Shown: piece by piece, positions 45,201 to 54,240 of the stretch | How positions within the stretch are numbered: the stretch's first letter is position 1 | Layout: each line of letters opens with the position of its first letter | Origin: Astropecten irregularis | Lineage: Eukaryota; Echinodermata; Asteroidea; Paxillosida; Astropectinidae | NCBI GenBank assembly: GCA_963971285.1 | Contig: OZ020250.1 | Location: forward strand, 17,822,783-17,886,782 | DNA length: 64,000 nt | Direction of reading: 5' to 3' | Made by a program: the position numbers and the translations under genes | The notes under the pieces: generated by a model | What the model saw: only the letters and a program-made list of their open reading frames with translations | Database searches by the model: none | Told to the model about the DNA's origin: nothing

Positions 45201-48200
45201 CTGACCAGGTAAGTAAGCAGTGGGTTCCAGGTTATCATTTTCAGTATCTTCTCGACGTGGTGTTTTGTTTTCCCGATGATAGCCAAAGAATTCTGGCTGG
45301 AATGATCTATTTGTTTTAAAGGGTGCATTCATTTAGCTCACACGGGTCAGCCCTTACTGGGAATGGTCGTGTTTTACTGCACAAAACAAACAAGAGAATG
45401 TGGACGAGGTTGACTGGTGTCGACCCGGGGGAGCTAAACGAATGCACCATTTATAACACCTTAGTAGATCCTTGTCATTTGATCGGATTGTATGTCTCGT
45501 GATACTTGATAAATTGACCAATTCATGGCTTACATCACAACCGTTGAAATATGTTCCATCCACCATTCATTTTTGGTTCCATCCGATTTGTACCATTGCA
45601 CCCAAGGGACTTCAATACGTAATTGGTCAAGCGGCGTTCCATTTATTTGTCACTGCGTAACCCAAAATGTGCTTGGGTTAAATCTCTGCTACAAAACATA
45701 TATGAGGCCGCGAACTAGGGCTGGCCTAACAGAAAATGATGTATCGCCTCCTTGAATCGCTGAGCCGCCTTCTCTGAAGGCTGTCCGATGACATCAGGGG
45801 GAAACCTATTCCAGCATTAATTGTTAGCCCTGTACTTGAGGGGCACTTATTTAACATTGCATAATTTTTATCAATCAACAGATTTTAGAGGAAGAGGAAG
45901 ATTTGCCCTCCCCGACCCCTTCACCCAAGCTCCTCAGGAGCCCCCCAGATACCCACCTGGCTGACGTCAGGCCACGGACTCACACCGGCCTGCAGAGCAG
46001 CATCCACGACCTGAGCCCCACCCTGTGGCACAGTCTAGACGTGTGGCGCTGCGTCGTCCATCTGAGCGGCGGGTTCAAGGATGCCGTGAGGGCGTTGTCC
46101 ATGTGTGGGAGTACGCTGTCTACTGAACACTGGTATGCGAAAATTGGAATTGTCTCTACTCTATCATGTATGCTGATGAAGTCGATGGTGTGCTTTATGT
46201 ACAAGATTCAATTAAAGGTAGTATCATACTTTGGTAGCATATACCGAAACAGAAATCTTCACAGATTTACCCAATTCGACAAAGGTAATTGACTGAATAG
46301 GGACACCACCTAGGGCTGTGTAGATCAGTTGGTAAGAGCGCCGGTACAGTATTCCGGAAGTCGCTGGTTCGTATCGTGCTCCAGTCATTTCTCTTTGGTC
46401 ACTTTTCAATGACAAATATAAAGCTGGCATTATTGATTCTCTTTGCAGGGTGGATGCTGTCTGTGCCTTGCGAGTCATAGCTGAAACAGCAAGATGTGAC
46501 TTGACAGTCCTCAAAACACTGCAGAGCCTGGCCAGAGGTGTACTGCCGAGTGCCACCCCAATGCCATCCTCACCGACGAGTCAGTCCATGGTCGAGGAGC
46601 TTGAAGAGAGTGAGGATGAGGCCGGGGAGGGCAAAGGCGACGGGGAAGAGCTGGAATCCATCGTCAGTGGCCTGAGTCAGGCTACCCTGAGCGACTTCCA
46701 CTCTGCCGATTTCAGACTCGGCGGCGGGCTGGCTCAGAGGTCCGACGGCCTGGGGAAGCGATTCCCTCTTGAGACTGATCTCACCGATCACAGCGGAACA
46801 TCCATGCCGAACGCCGCTCGGAATGTATCGACCTGCGTCTTGATCGATACGCCGAAGCATGCTGAGCTTCTGACCAGCCCCAGCAGTTTCGGCCAGAAAG
46901 CGTCTCACGGCAGCACCCCATCGACCGGGCACAACATCAGCAGCGCCAGGGAGAGTCTCAACTCTGCTGGTGACATCCCTCTTCCATCCGGCCTGGACGA
47001 ACCCTCAGAATCCATCGAGGACAGCGACCTGGAGCCGGGGGACGACAGCGAGGTGGACGCCAACGAGTTTGACGTCACGCGACCTGTCGCGTCGCTAGGC
47101 CTGGATTCGGGCAGGAATTTACCAGAGGGGATCAAATACAGGAGGGAGGTCAGCTTCGATGTCGAGCTCACCGAGAAAGAGGGGGATCCTGACGCCGAGT
47201 TCCCAAGAAAATCCAACCTGAGGGATGGCTCCGGAAGGAGCGAAGGAACCCGCAAGAGTAACAGTGCCAAGTCAGTGACCATTGATCCAGTACCCAACAC
47301 CACATATTTTACAGAAGTGAAGGGGGATGGAAGCAACAAGCAAACAGCCCAGACTAGTGACATCTCTGATCTTGCTACGAAACATGTAAGTAATTTCTCT
47401 TTTTAATTCATCATTCTGGTATTAAGTCGAGAATTCTTCACAAACATATAAAATGGAGCTCATCAATCCCTGCACTAGTCAAGAACGTGTAGAAAGAAGA
47501 CAAGAGAACTTCTGTTTGAATTGACCCACAAATATACAAACCTGAAGTGGATTGAGTTGGATTTTTGTGGACCTTTGTTTTTGGTTAAAGGTTATATCGT
47601 ACTTTGGTTTTTATCAAAGAAATACAGATTCATGGGCAAAAATATCAAGACAGATACAGTAACAGTCATCTGTGAAAATTTTAGTCCCATACGGTGCCCG
47701 GCCACTTTTTGAGAAAACAGTGAAAAACAGCCACAGTATTTCTTAAGTCTTTTCTCTTTTATTTTTGATCTTTTAAAAGATCAAAAAGATTTTCGGTCAT
47801 TGTTTTACTAATTTCTGGATAAATACGTAACCATTTCATCAGGCGGAAAAATTTTAACAGCATGTTTCTACCACCACCATCTTTATACCCTGTAAGTTAT
47901 ACGTAAATCTGTGAACATTTCTGTTTAGTTTCTTACCAAAGTATGATACTATACCTTTAATAACCAGCTTCTGGAAGGTCATGGTCTAGCAGGCTGGCCG
48001 TGGGAGGTGAGCTTCACCTACGCCGAGCTCATGTCCCACCTCTGCCTTCACGGTTCCACGGCGGACATCCAGCGCACTGCCCTCGTTGGCAGCAAGAAGA
48101 AAGGCTACGGCCCGTACATGAGCAAGAAGCAGCCGGTTAATACCGGGCACGGGAAGGGAACCGATGAAGATCGGCAACCGAGTCTCATGAGCGCTGGACT

Positions 48201-51200
48201 CCTGGACCTGGCGGAATACCAGGGAAGGATGGATGGTGATGAGGCAAATGGTACAGCCAGTAATTGCACAATATTATTTCATCAAATTAGAGAAATGTTC
48301 TCATGATTTCCTGCTTGGCTAAGGCTGTTTCCAAAACTGTGTCCAAAATCTCTGGCTTTGACTTCAAGTGTTACACACAAGTCTATGGAAACAGCTGCAA
48401 TCACTGGCTAGTGGCTGCCATAGGTGCGCGTGTTATTTACAGCCGCAGCCAGAGATTTTGGACACATCATAAATTAGGATAATCATAAAATATTCACACT
48501 TATTAATATGCCATGTTTTACCATGGTATATGTATTAAGAAGGCTTCATTGGTTAATATCCAGTAAAATGCTGTAAGTGCGTGAGCTACCTTATGTATCA
48601 CTTTTCTTTCATTCTTTCATTTTTTGTGGGGGAGGGGGAGGTGCTCAGCCAACAATGATCTGGTGCCAATTTTCCAAATCTCCGCTCCGATTCAGGATTC
48701 AGGTTTTGTCTCTGTCATCCATATGCTGAAAATATAGGTTGTGGTTTTTCATTGAAGCTGGAGTTTTGTTTTCTTTTTCAAACCAAAAGGCACTATTTTG
48801 ATACCTGTTATTTTAGAACATATAGAATGGATGCACAAAATGGAGCTGGAGCCTGAGCCTGATCCGGAGCCAAGGTTTGGAAAATGACCCAGGTTCACTA
48901 TTGTGTGCAGCTTTTGTAGTCCAAAGGTCTAATGATCTTGTGCCAATTTTATGAAGTTTTCTCAGATCATTACTTTAAAGTTGATTTCCTCATTCTTGGT
49001 GTCGATTTTGTGCTATAGAGTCGTCTCACTGGGGTTGGCGTGTCCGGTATGCAGCCATCCTGGGTCTGGTGAAGGTGACCCGCTGTACCAGCACGGAGAA
49101 GCTACAAGAAGGCATGAGGACCGTGGCCTGGAACGCCCTGATGAGGTGCCACTCCAAGGAGAAAGACCAGAAGGTCCTAGAAGCATTCAGAGTCGGACAG
49201 GTAAAATATATTGCTGAAGGAAGCCTGCTCGCTTGTGCTGTGAGGGCTTATAAGCATCCAGTTCTCCAGAGGACCCCCACAAGGGCTAATTATGACCTAT
49301 CTCTGAGAGGTAGCTTTTGTCGCCAGCTCGATCTGGTGGAATGATGGAGAACAAGCTACTGTGGAGCTAATTGCCAATCTGATAGGGTTACCCATGGAAA
49401 TCCTAATAGGCATGGCCTAAGAATAGGCATGACTCTTCAAGCATGGTCAGAGACAGGCAGCAAGCAGAGGGCATGGATATCACTCACCTTTTCTTGTCTG
49501 AACAATATCAAGAGGGAAGAAAACAGTGAATGAAAAGTCGTCTTTCACATCATTATCATAAATCTTTCTTAATAGGTGGAGGCCCACATTGAAACCCAGA
49601 TGCAGAAGGCCCTCATCGCCCGCTCCATCAACTCTAGACTGGCGGCCGGTCTGGCCGCAGCCTACCTCCCACCACTTGCTCCTCCAGTGGAAGTGACGAA
49701 GAAGTCGCCTCGACGTAAAGTGGAGTTGCCCAAACCCAAGCAGCCTCTGAGAACAGGACCGAACAGACTCTCGTTGAAGTGAGTGGCAGGGACAGAGCAA
49801 TTTCTGAATGCAAGTCTTTTATCAAACGTAGTTATGTCATTACCTCAGTGCCCCTGGTCTTTGCCTGTGTGCCCCTGGTCATTGCTTCATTGCCCCTGGT
49901 CATAACCTCAGTGCCCGGGGTATGTCTCATTGCCAATATTCATTGCCAGTACCCTTGGTTATTGCCTTGGTGCCCCTGGCCATTGCCTCGGTGCCCCTGG
50001 TCATTGCCTCAGTGGCCCTGGTCATTGCCTCAGTGGCCCTTGTCATTGCCTCAGTGCCCCTGGTCATTACCTCAGTGCCCCTGGTCATTGCCTCAGTGCC
50101 CCTGGTCTTTGCCTCATCAGTGGCCCTGGTCATTGCCTCAGTGCCCCTGGTCATTGCCTCATCAGTGGCCCTGGTCATTACCTCAGTGCCCCTGGTCATT
50201 GCCTCAGTGCCCCTGGTCTTTGCCTCATCAGTGGCCCTGGTCATTACCTCAGTGGCCCTGGTCATTGCCTCATCAGTGGCCCTGGTCATTGCCTCAGTGC
50301 CCCTGGTCATTGCCTCATCAGTGGCCCTGGTCATTACCTCAGTGCCCCTGGTCATTACCTCAGTGCCCCTGGTCATTGCCTCAGTGCCCCTGGTCTTTGC
50401 CTCATCAGTGGCCCTGGTCATTACCTCAGTGCCCCTGGTCATTGCCTCATCAGTGGCCCTGGTCATTGCCTCAGTGCCCCTGGTCATTACCTCAGTGCCC
50501 CTGGTAATTGCCTCAGTGCCCCTGGTCTTTGCCTCATCAGTGGCCCTGGTCATTACCTCAGTGCCCCTGGTCATTGCCTCATCAGTGGCCCTGGTCATTA
50601 CCTCAGTGACCCTGGTCATTGTCTCTGTGTGTCCCTGGTCATTACCTCAGTGGCCTTGGTCATTACCTTATAATTATGTCAGTGCCATCCCAATAAATGT
50701 GGACAAAGATAAAGAGTCGAGACAGCTAGAGAATATTTGTCTAAATTGTAATTTCCTTTTATTTCCTTTAGTATAACCATGACACTGAACATGATGTTAC
50801 ATACTGTTGAATTCCAGGCAAGAGCTTCTGTTGGCCACAGCTCTGGATGAGCCACGTGTGAATTTCAAGACTCGGACTGACTTAGACCTCAAGCGGATTG
50901 TAGAAGACCAGGTAAAATCAAGTATTTTGTTCATGTTCTAATTAAGAAACCAAAATTAGAGATGATACCATCCTATGAAGCACATCCACCAGCACCTTTG
51001 AAATCATACATGTAACATTTGAAGTCAAATTCAGGAGAATTCCAGGCGCTGTAACAATTAATTAATATCTTGAGATATTTCATGTAGATCACTGTTCATC
51101 TTGCATGGTTAAATTTACTGTCCTACTTTGGTAGGCATGGTAGGAAACCAAAACAGAAAATAGCAGGCTAAATGCAGTGACGTCACACCGGATCTCAGAC

Positions 51201-51573
51201 AAACATTGCACAACCATGCAAACGTGCGGAGGGTGTGCTTGTGTGCACATGAAAAGTTTGTCTGACATCTGAGGATTTTGTGCATGCTCGCGCTGGCCAA
51301 ATTCACTAGTGTGACGTCATTAGTGCGGAGCGCTATTGATGACCTGTTTGTAATAGCTTCATTTTTTTGTTCATCCAGTGGAGGAAAGAGGTGCAGCAAC
51401 AACTGGAGGACGAGGAAAAAGCTAAAGGGAAGGAGCTGGGTGAGGAACAGATGTCCAGAGAAGACCAGCAGAAGGAACGATCCGAGAACAAATCCCGGAA
51501 GTTGAACCGAGAAGGCAGTGGCCACCCGTCATCACCCTCAAGACCCAAATCAGGAAGTCCAGTTGCCTGCTGA
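39274..51573 (+). CDS. TMEM232: TMEM232 orthologue, thirteen coding exons, 1000 residues
   Basis: Exons: 39274-39410, 39865-39976, 40572-40677, 41851-42008, 42471-42570, 44964-45208, 45882-46132, 46449-47385, 47968-48250, 49019-49200, 49576-49778, 50818-50911, 51379-51573; every junction is in phase and the lengths sum to 1001 codons with stop. Conserved blocks are the start MPITRVPIVHKFGIIS, NPFELSESFVLQFN, the helical ECLDMLIVSLNQAPLA / LPSLF-type block, MGQCVFLRLYYHH, and WGWRVRYAAILGLVKV with GMRTVAWNAL near the C-terminus. The vertebrate protein is about 650 residues; the extra length here is mainly exon 8, a 312-codon exon encoding a Ser/Asp/Glu-rich, probably disordered segment, and a Lys/Glu-rich tail. 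In mammals TMEM232 is reported in the sperm axoneme; a ciliary role here is inference. The ATG has no upstream alternative in the exon. Confidence 0.9.
39448..39562. repeat. Inverted-repeat MITE 'GGGCCTGTTTGTTT', copy 2
   Basis: GGGGCCTGTTTGTTTAACGC and GAGTTAAACAAACATGG form the ends, with GATCC arms; TMEM232 intron 1. Confidence 0.76.
40723..41109. mobile_element. Inverted-repeat element with TTA duplication (Harbinger-like)
   Basis: Ends AGCCCTGTCCGCACTGAACT and complement AAGTCCAGTGCGGACAGGGCT; TTA on both sides (40720-40722, 41110-41112). The interior repeats 'gtctgcactgg' and 'ggtaaagt' in both orientations. TMEM232 intron 3; no ORF. Confidence 0.82.
41576..41690. repeat. Inverted-repeat MITE 'GGGCCTGTTTGTTT', copy 3
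   Basis: GGGGCCTGTTTGTTTATG and CATAAATCAAACAGGCCC pair. The core 'ccctgcataggacgtggatc' is shared with the other copies. Confidence 0.8.
42098..42336. repeat. Palindromic MITE, 'GGCTCC' family, copy 2
   Basis: GGGCATTTATGAAACGGAGGC pairs with CCTCCGTTTCGTAAATGCCC (one mismatch). The core 'aaaatagaggcttttggctg' is shared with 42629-42913. Confidence 0.82.
42629..42913. repeat. Palindromic MITE, 'GGCTCC' family, copy 3 with expanded hexamers
   Basis: GGGGCCTTTCTCAAAGCTC pairs with GAGCTTTGAGAAAGGCCCC-type end. The left arm has an expanded run of GGCTCC/GGCTCT hexamers (about 42646-42725). Confidence 0.84.
43885..44187. repeat. Palindromic element 'GGCCCAATTTCATGGAATCC'
   Basis: Ends GGCCCAATTTCATGGAATCC and GGATTCCATGAAATTGGGCC are perfect complements; 'cgtaagc/gcttacg' and 'gcgaagaatt' motifs recur inside in both orientations. 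Confidence 0.82.
45322..45453. repeat. Inverted-repeat MITE 'TGCATTCGNTTAGCT', copy 2
   Basis: Same ends and interior as the copy at 19669-19797; sits in a TMEM232 intron. Confidence 0.8.
46282..46412 (+). repeat. tRNA-derived SINE
   Basis: A box AGATCAGTTGGTAAGAGCG and B box GGTTCGTATCG with the same tail. It follows a MITE fragment (46213-46272) and ends about 35 bp before TMEM232 exon 8. Confidence 0.75.
47585..47960. repeat. TTAA-flanked MITE abutting the TMEM232 exon 9 acceptor
   Basis: TTAA at both ends. The right TTAA ends at 47960 and the exon opens at 47968 after 'taaccag', so the last ~20 bases before the acceptor are MITE-derived. Confidence 0.86.
48339..48466. repeat. Inverted-repeat element 'GTGTCCAAAATCTCTGGC'
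   Basis: GTGTCCAAAATCTCTGGC and GCCAGAGATTTTGGACAC are inverted, with 'agtctatggaaac' and 'ctagtggctgcc' inside. A related, diverged copy lies at about 51938-52062 (caattctgtggctgcggctg ... cacagccagagaat). Confidence 0.72.
48663..48890. repeat. Palindromic MITE, 'GGCTCC' family, copy 4
   Basis: Ends 'tggtgccaattttccaaatc' and 'tttggaaaatgacccagg'; the core appears inverted relative to copies 2 and 3. A right-end remnant sits at about 54765-54805. Confidence 0.72.
49852..50675. repeat. GC-rich 21/24-bp minisatellite in TMEM232 intron 11
   Basis: About 38 units of CATTGCCTCAGTGCCCCTGGT and its 24-bp variant with CTCATCAGTGG. The unit lacks stop codons in several frames, so long artefactual ORFs of up to 284 codons arise on both strands; none is a gene. 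Confidence 0.92.
51175..51340. repeat. Inverted-repeat MITE 'ATAGCGCTCCGCAC', copy 2
   Basis: Left outer end degraded; the inner arms (ATCTCAGACAAACATTGCA and AGTTTGTCTGACATCTG) and the right end GTGCGGAGCGCTATTGATG are kept. It ends about 38 bp before the last TMEM232 exon. Confidence 0.78.
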
Positions 51574-52862
51574 AGTCTTGATGACGAACCTTCCGTCCAT
51601 CCACTTTAAAAAAAAAACTATGGGACTTTTTATTCTTCCTTCATTTGGTACAGTGGAACTCTGCTTTAACGAAGATCCACAGAAATTGTCTGTTATAGTG
51701 ATCGTTCGTTATGACGATTTTAACAATATTTGGTATATTTTGTACACAGAAATAGGGCTTTGTGCTCGAGCTATTTATAGAATATGCGGCATACGCCCTT
51801 TGTTATCGACAGCTATAGTTACCCAAATGTTAGGACAAACATCACAATGTTTACGTGGAAGTTAATGGGCCACGTGCGACTGTTTGTCCGAACTTCTGAA
51901 TGTGACATCACGAGCGTGGAGCCCTATTGGGAGCTAAGGTCGTGTCCCAATTCTGTGGCTGCGGCTGGAAATTACCATGTACTTATGGCAGCCACTAGTT
52001 AGTGACTGCAGGGCATTTCCATAGACTTGTGTGTTATTTGTGGTCACAGCCAGAGAATAGGGCTCCGTGCTATTTATAGAATACTCCTTTTGTTATCGAC
52101 AGCTATAGTTAATGGGACACGTGCGACTTGTTTGTCCAAACTTCTGAATGTGACATCACAAGCGCGGAGCCCTATTGGGACACGGCCTAAGGATGGCTTT
52201 CGTGGACATTAGTCCATACTAGTCAGTCTGGTACCCAGACCCATCAGATGAAGAGTCATACTTATGTGAGTTACATATGTACTTTACTGTAAAAGCTGGG
52301 TACCAGATTAACCAGAATGGACTAATGTCCATGAACGCCCCAAGGATGATGTTAGCTGAATGTTTGGTAATTAAAGCCGTGTTCGTTATAGCTGCATTCC
52401 ACTGTAGTTTTCTTGGTCTAGAACTATAATGTATTGTTTCAATATGAATATATATACTGTATATAATGAAGTTTCCGTCCAGAATATTTTACTTGTACAA
52501 ATTGTAATTCTGTAAATAATTCTGAAACAATTTGAAGTAACAATCCGTCCAAATTCCATGCGTGACTTGAAATTTATTGCATTGACGTAGCTGATTTGAA
52601 GAAAAAACAACAAAAACACAGCTTGCATCATTTTTGGAAATGGCAAAACTTTTGCAGAATGGTTATGACTTTGTTGTGTGTATTATGCCAAAACATTTTG
52701 GTGAAGTGTACAAAGATTCTTGAAATCCGAGATTTTGTGTTTTGTTCAAAATGATCCTTCTATAAAACAATTTACACAAATTTAACACAAGCTTTGCACC
52801 AAATAAACTTAGTTTGACACATTTATTTCCGGTACCATAATTCTGATGTTTGAAATAATAAA
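51574..52862 (+). other. TMEM232 3' UTR candidate region with poly(A) signals
   Basis: AATAAA hexamers occur at 52802-52807 and 52857-52862. Before them lie two fragments of the 'GGAGCCCTATTGGG' MITE ends (51915, 52165) and a palindrome at 52193-52345 (GGACATTAGTCCATACTAG paired with TGGACTAATGTCC). Whether the UTR runs that far cannot be decided. Confidence 0.4.
52193..52345. repeat. Palindromic element 'GGACATTAGTCCAT'
   Basis: Outer arms 'gtggacattagtccatacta' and 'tggactaatgtccatgaac', inner arms 'ctggtacccag' and 'ctgggtaccag', all inverted. Confidence 0.72.
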
Positions 52863-52999
52863 GCCAGTAGTATCTTTAATATTACTCAGTGTAACATTTT
52901 GTTATTATTTAGTACGATTCTTGGTCTATGTACAATTTCATATGATACAACCATGAAGCCTTTGTACAGTGTTTCAGCTCTGAAACCAGTAGTAATCCC

Positions 53000-53290
53000 A
53001 ACACAAGTTTTTGATTAAAAAGAAAAATGCGGTGGTGTATAAGTATATTATTTTGCACACTGCCAAATCATCTTTTATTGAAATCTGGGAAGCCGGAAAG
53101 CTAATCATGAGCAAAAGACCTGTGGGGAAATCCAGGAGATGTTGTCCATGTCGAATATTCTTCGAACTCCGTGTTCCTTTCAGGAATAAATCGTGCACCA
53201 CCTACCGAGCCGGAGTTGCAGTGCATTTAGATCGATAAACACCACCGCAGTTTTAACTTTTGTTTTAATCAAAAGAGGGCGCCACACAAA
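53000..53290. repeat. Inverted-repeat stretch enclosing a 75-codon ORF
   Basis: Left 'cacaagtttttgattaaaaa' / 'atgcggtggtgt' pairs with right 'acaccaccgcagtt' / 'ttaatcaaaag' / 'acaaaaacttg'. The enclosed ORF (53011-53238) has no recognised domain and is probably chance. Confidence 0.5.
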
Positions 53291-54059
53291 AACTTGCGTT
53301 CGGATAACTGTATAGCAACTACCAGCAAGGCCTTTTTCAAAACCTTGGATTAAGCGGAGAAACTGCGCTTACAGAAGCAGAAAATTCTGATGAGATACTA
53401 TTTCTTCAAATAAGGAAGAATTCTCAGCAGTTCATGCTTAGCACAAACATTTTATGCTTACTCTAGATCAGAAGTACATAATTCTGTGCCAAGCAGGGCC
53501 CTGATTTTTAGGGAAAAAATAAAGATTTTAATGATAAACTCGTTTATTAACTAAATATTTTTCCTGATTTAAGAAGCACATTTCTTCTGACAAAGTCAAA
53601 CCAAAGAAAAAGTCTACTAGCCTAATTTCTTGGTATAGTTTTTGTCTGAAGTGATTATCAAAAGTAATAAATAATATTTCAACAGTTATACCCACTCCAT
53701 CCAGAGTATGTCCCTGCAATGATAACAACCCTGCGCAAAGAAAACTGCAAAACACATCGCCTTGAATGTACATTCAACAAAAAAGCAGTTCAACAAAAAG
53801 TGTTTCATTGATTTTTCACTGGTGGATATCAGAGCGCCCTCAATATTTAATGCAGAGATCGAGGGTAGAAAATAATGGACACCAAGACAAAACTTATGGC
53901 CAATTAGGTTAAAAACCCTTATTTCTGACAAAATTCAAAATTTTTGCCACGAAAAAAAAAAAAAAATCTCAGGTTAATACTAAGATAGAGCACTGTATAT
54001 GAGTCAAGAAGTACAATTCTTCCGACGAAGTTAAATAATTTTTATATTCAAGATAATCC
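53291..54059. other. Intergenic, no recognised feature
   Basis: AT-rich sequence between the convergent 3' ends of TMEM232 and RALBP1. No repeat pair or exon was found. Confidence 0.4.
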
Positions 54060-54185
54060 TTACCAGCGACCTCCAGAATTCCTTACCGGCGGCGCTCTAC
54101 CAACTGAGCTATCCAGCCCTATGTCGGTGGTGTTCCAAATAGTCAAGTATCTCTGTTCGTTTGGCAGTCGGAAGCCATGAAACCT
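54060..54185 (-). repeat. tRNA-derived SINE, 3' flank of RALBP1
   Basis: Minus-strand A box (GCTCAGTTGGTAGAGCGCC) and the family upstream extension (gactgccaaacgaac, diverged) are visible; the B box is degraded. Confidence 0.7.
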
Positions 54186-54240
54186 CTCGCATACTGCTAT
54201 ATCCCAAGGGTCATTGAAGATACGTGCATCCTAAGAGACT

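Noticed and set aside
49779..50776. Four long overlapping ORFs on both strands
   Set aside because: All are produced by the 21/24-bp minisatellite; the region is an intron of TMEM232 with clear flanking splice sites.
53011..53238. 75-codon ORF after TMEM232
   Set aside because: No recognised domain, inside an inverted-repeat stretch; likely chance.
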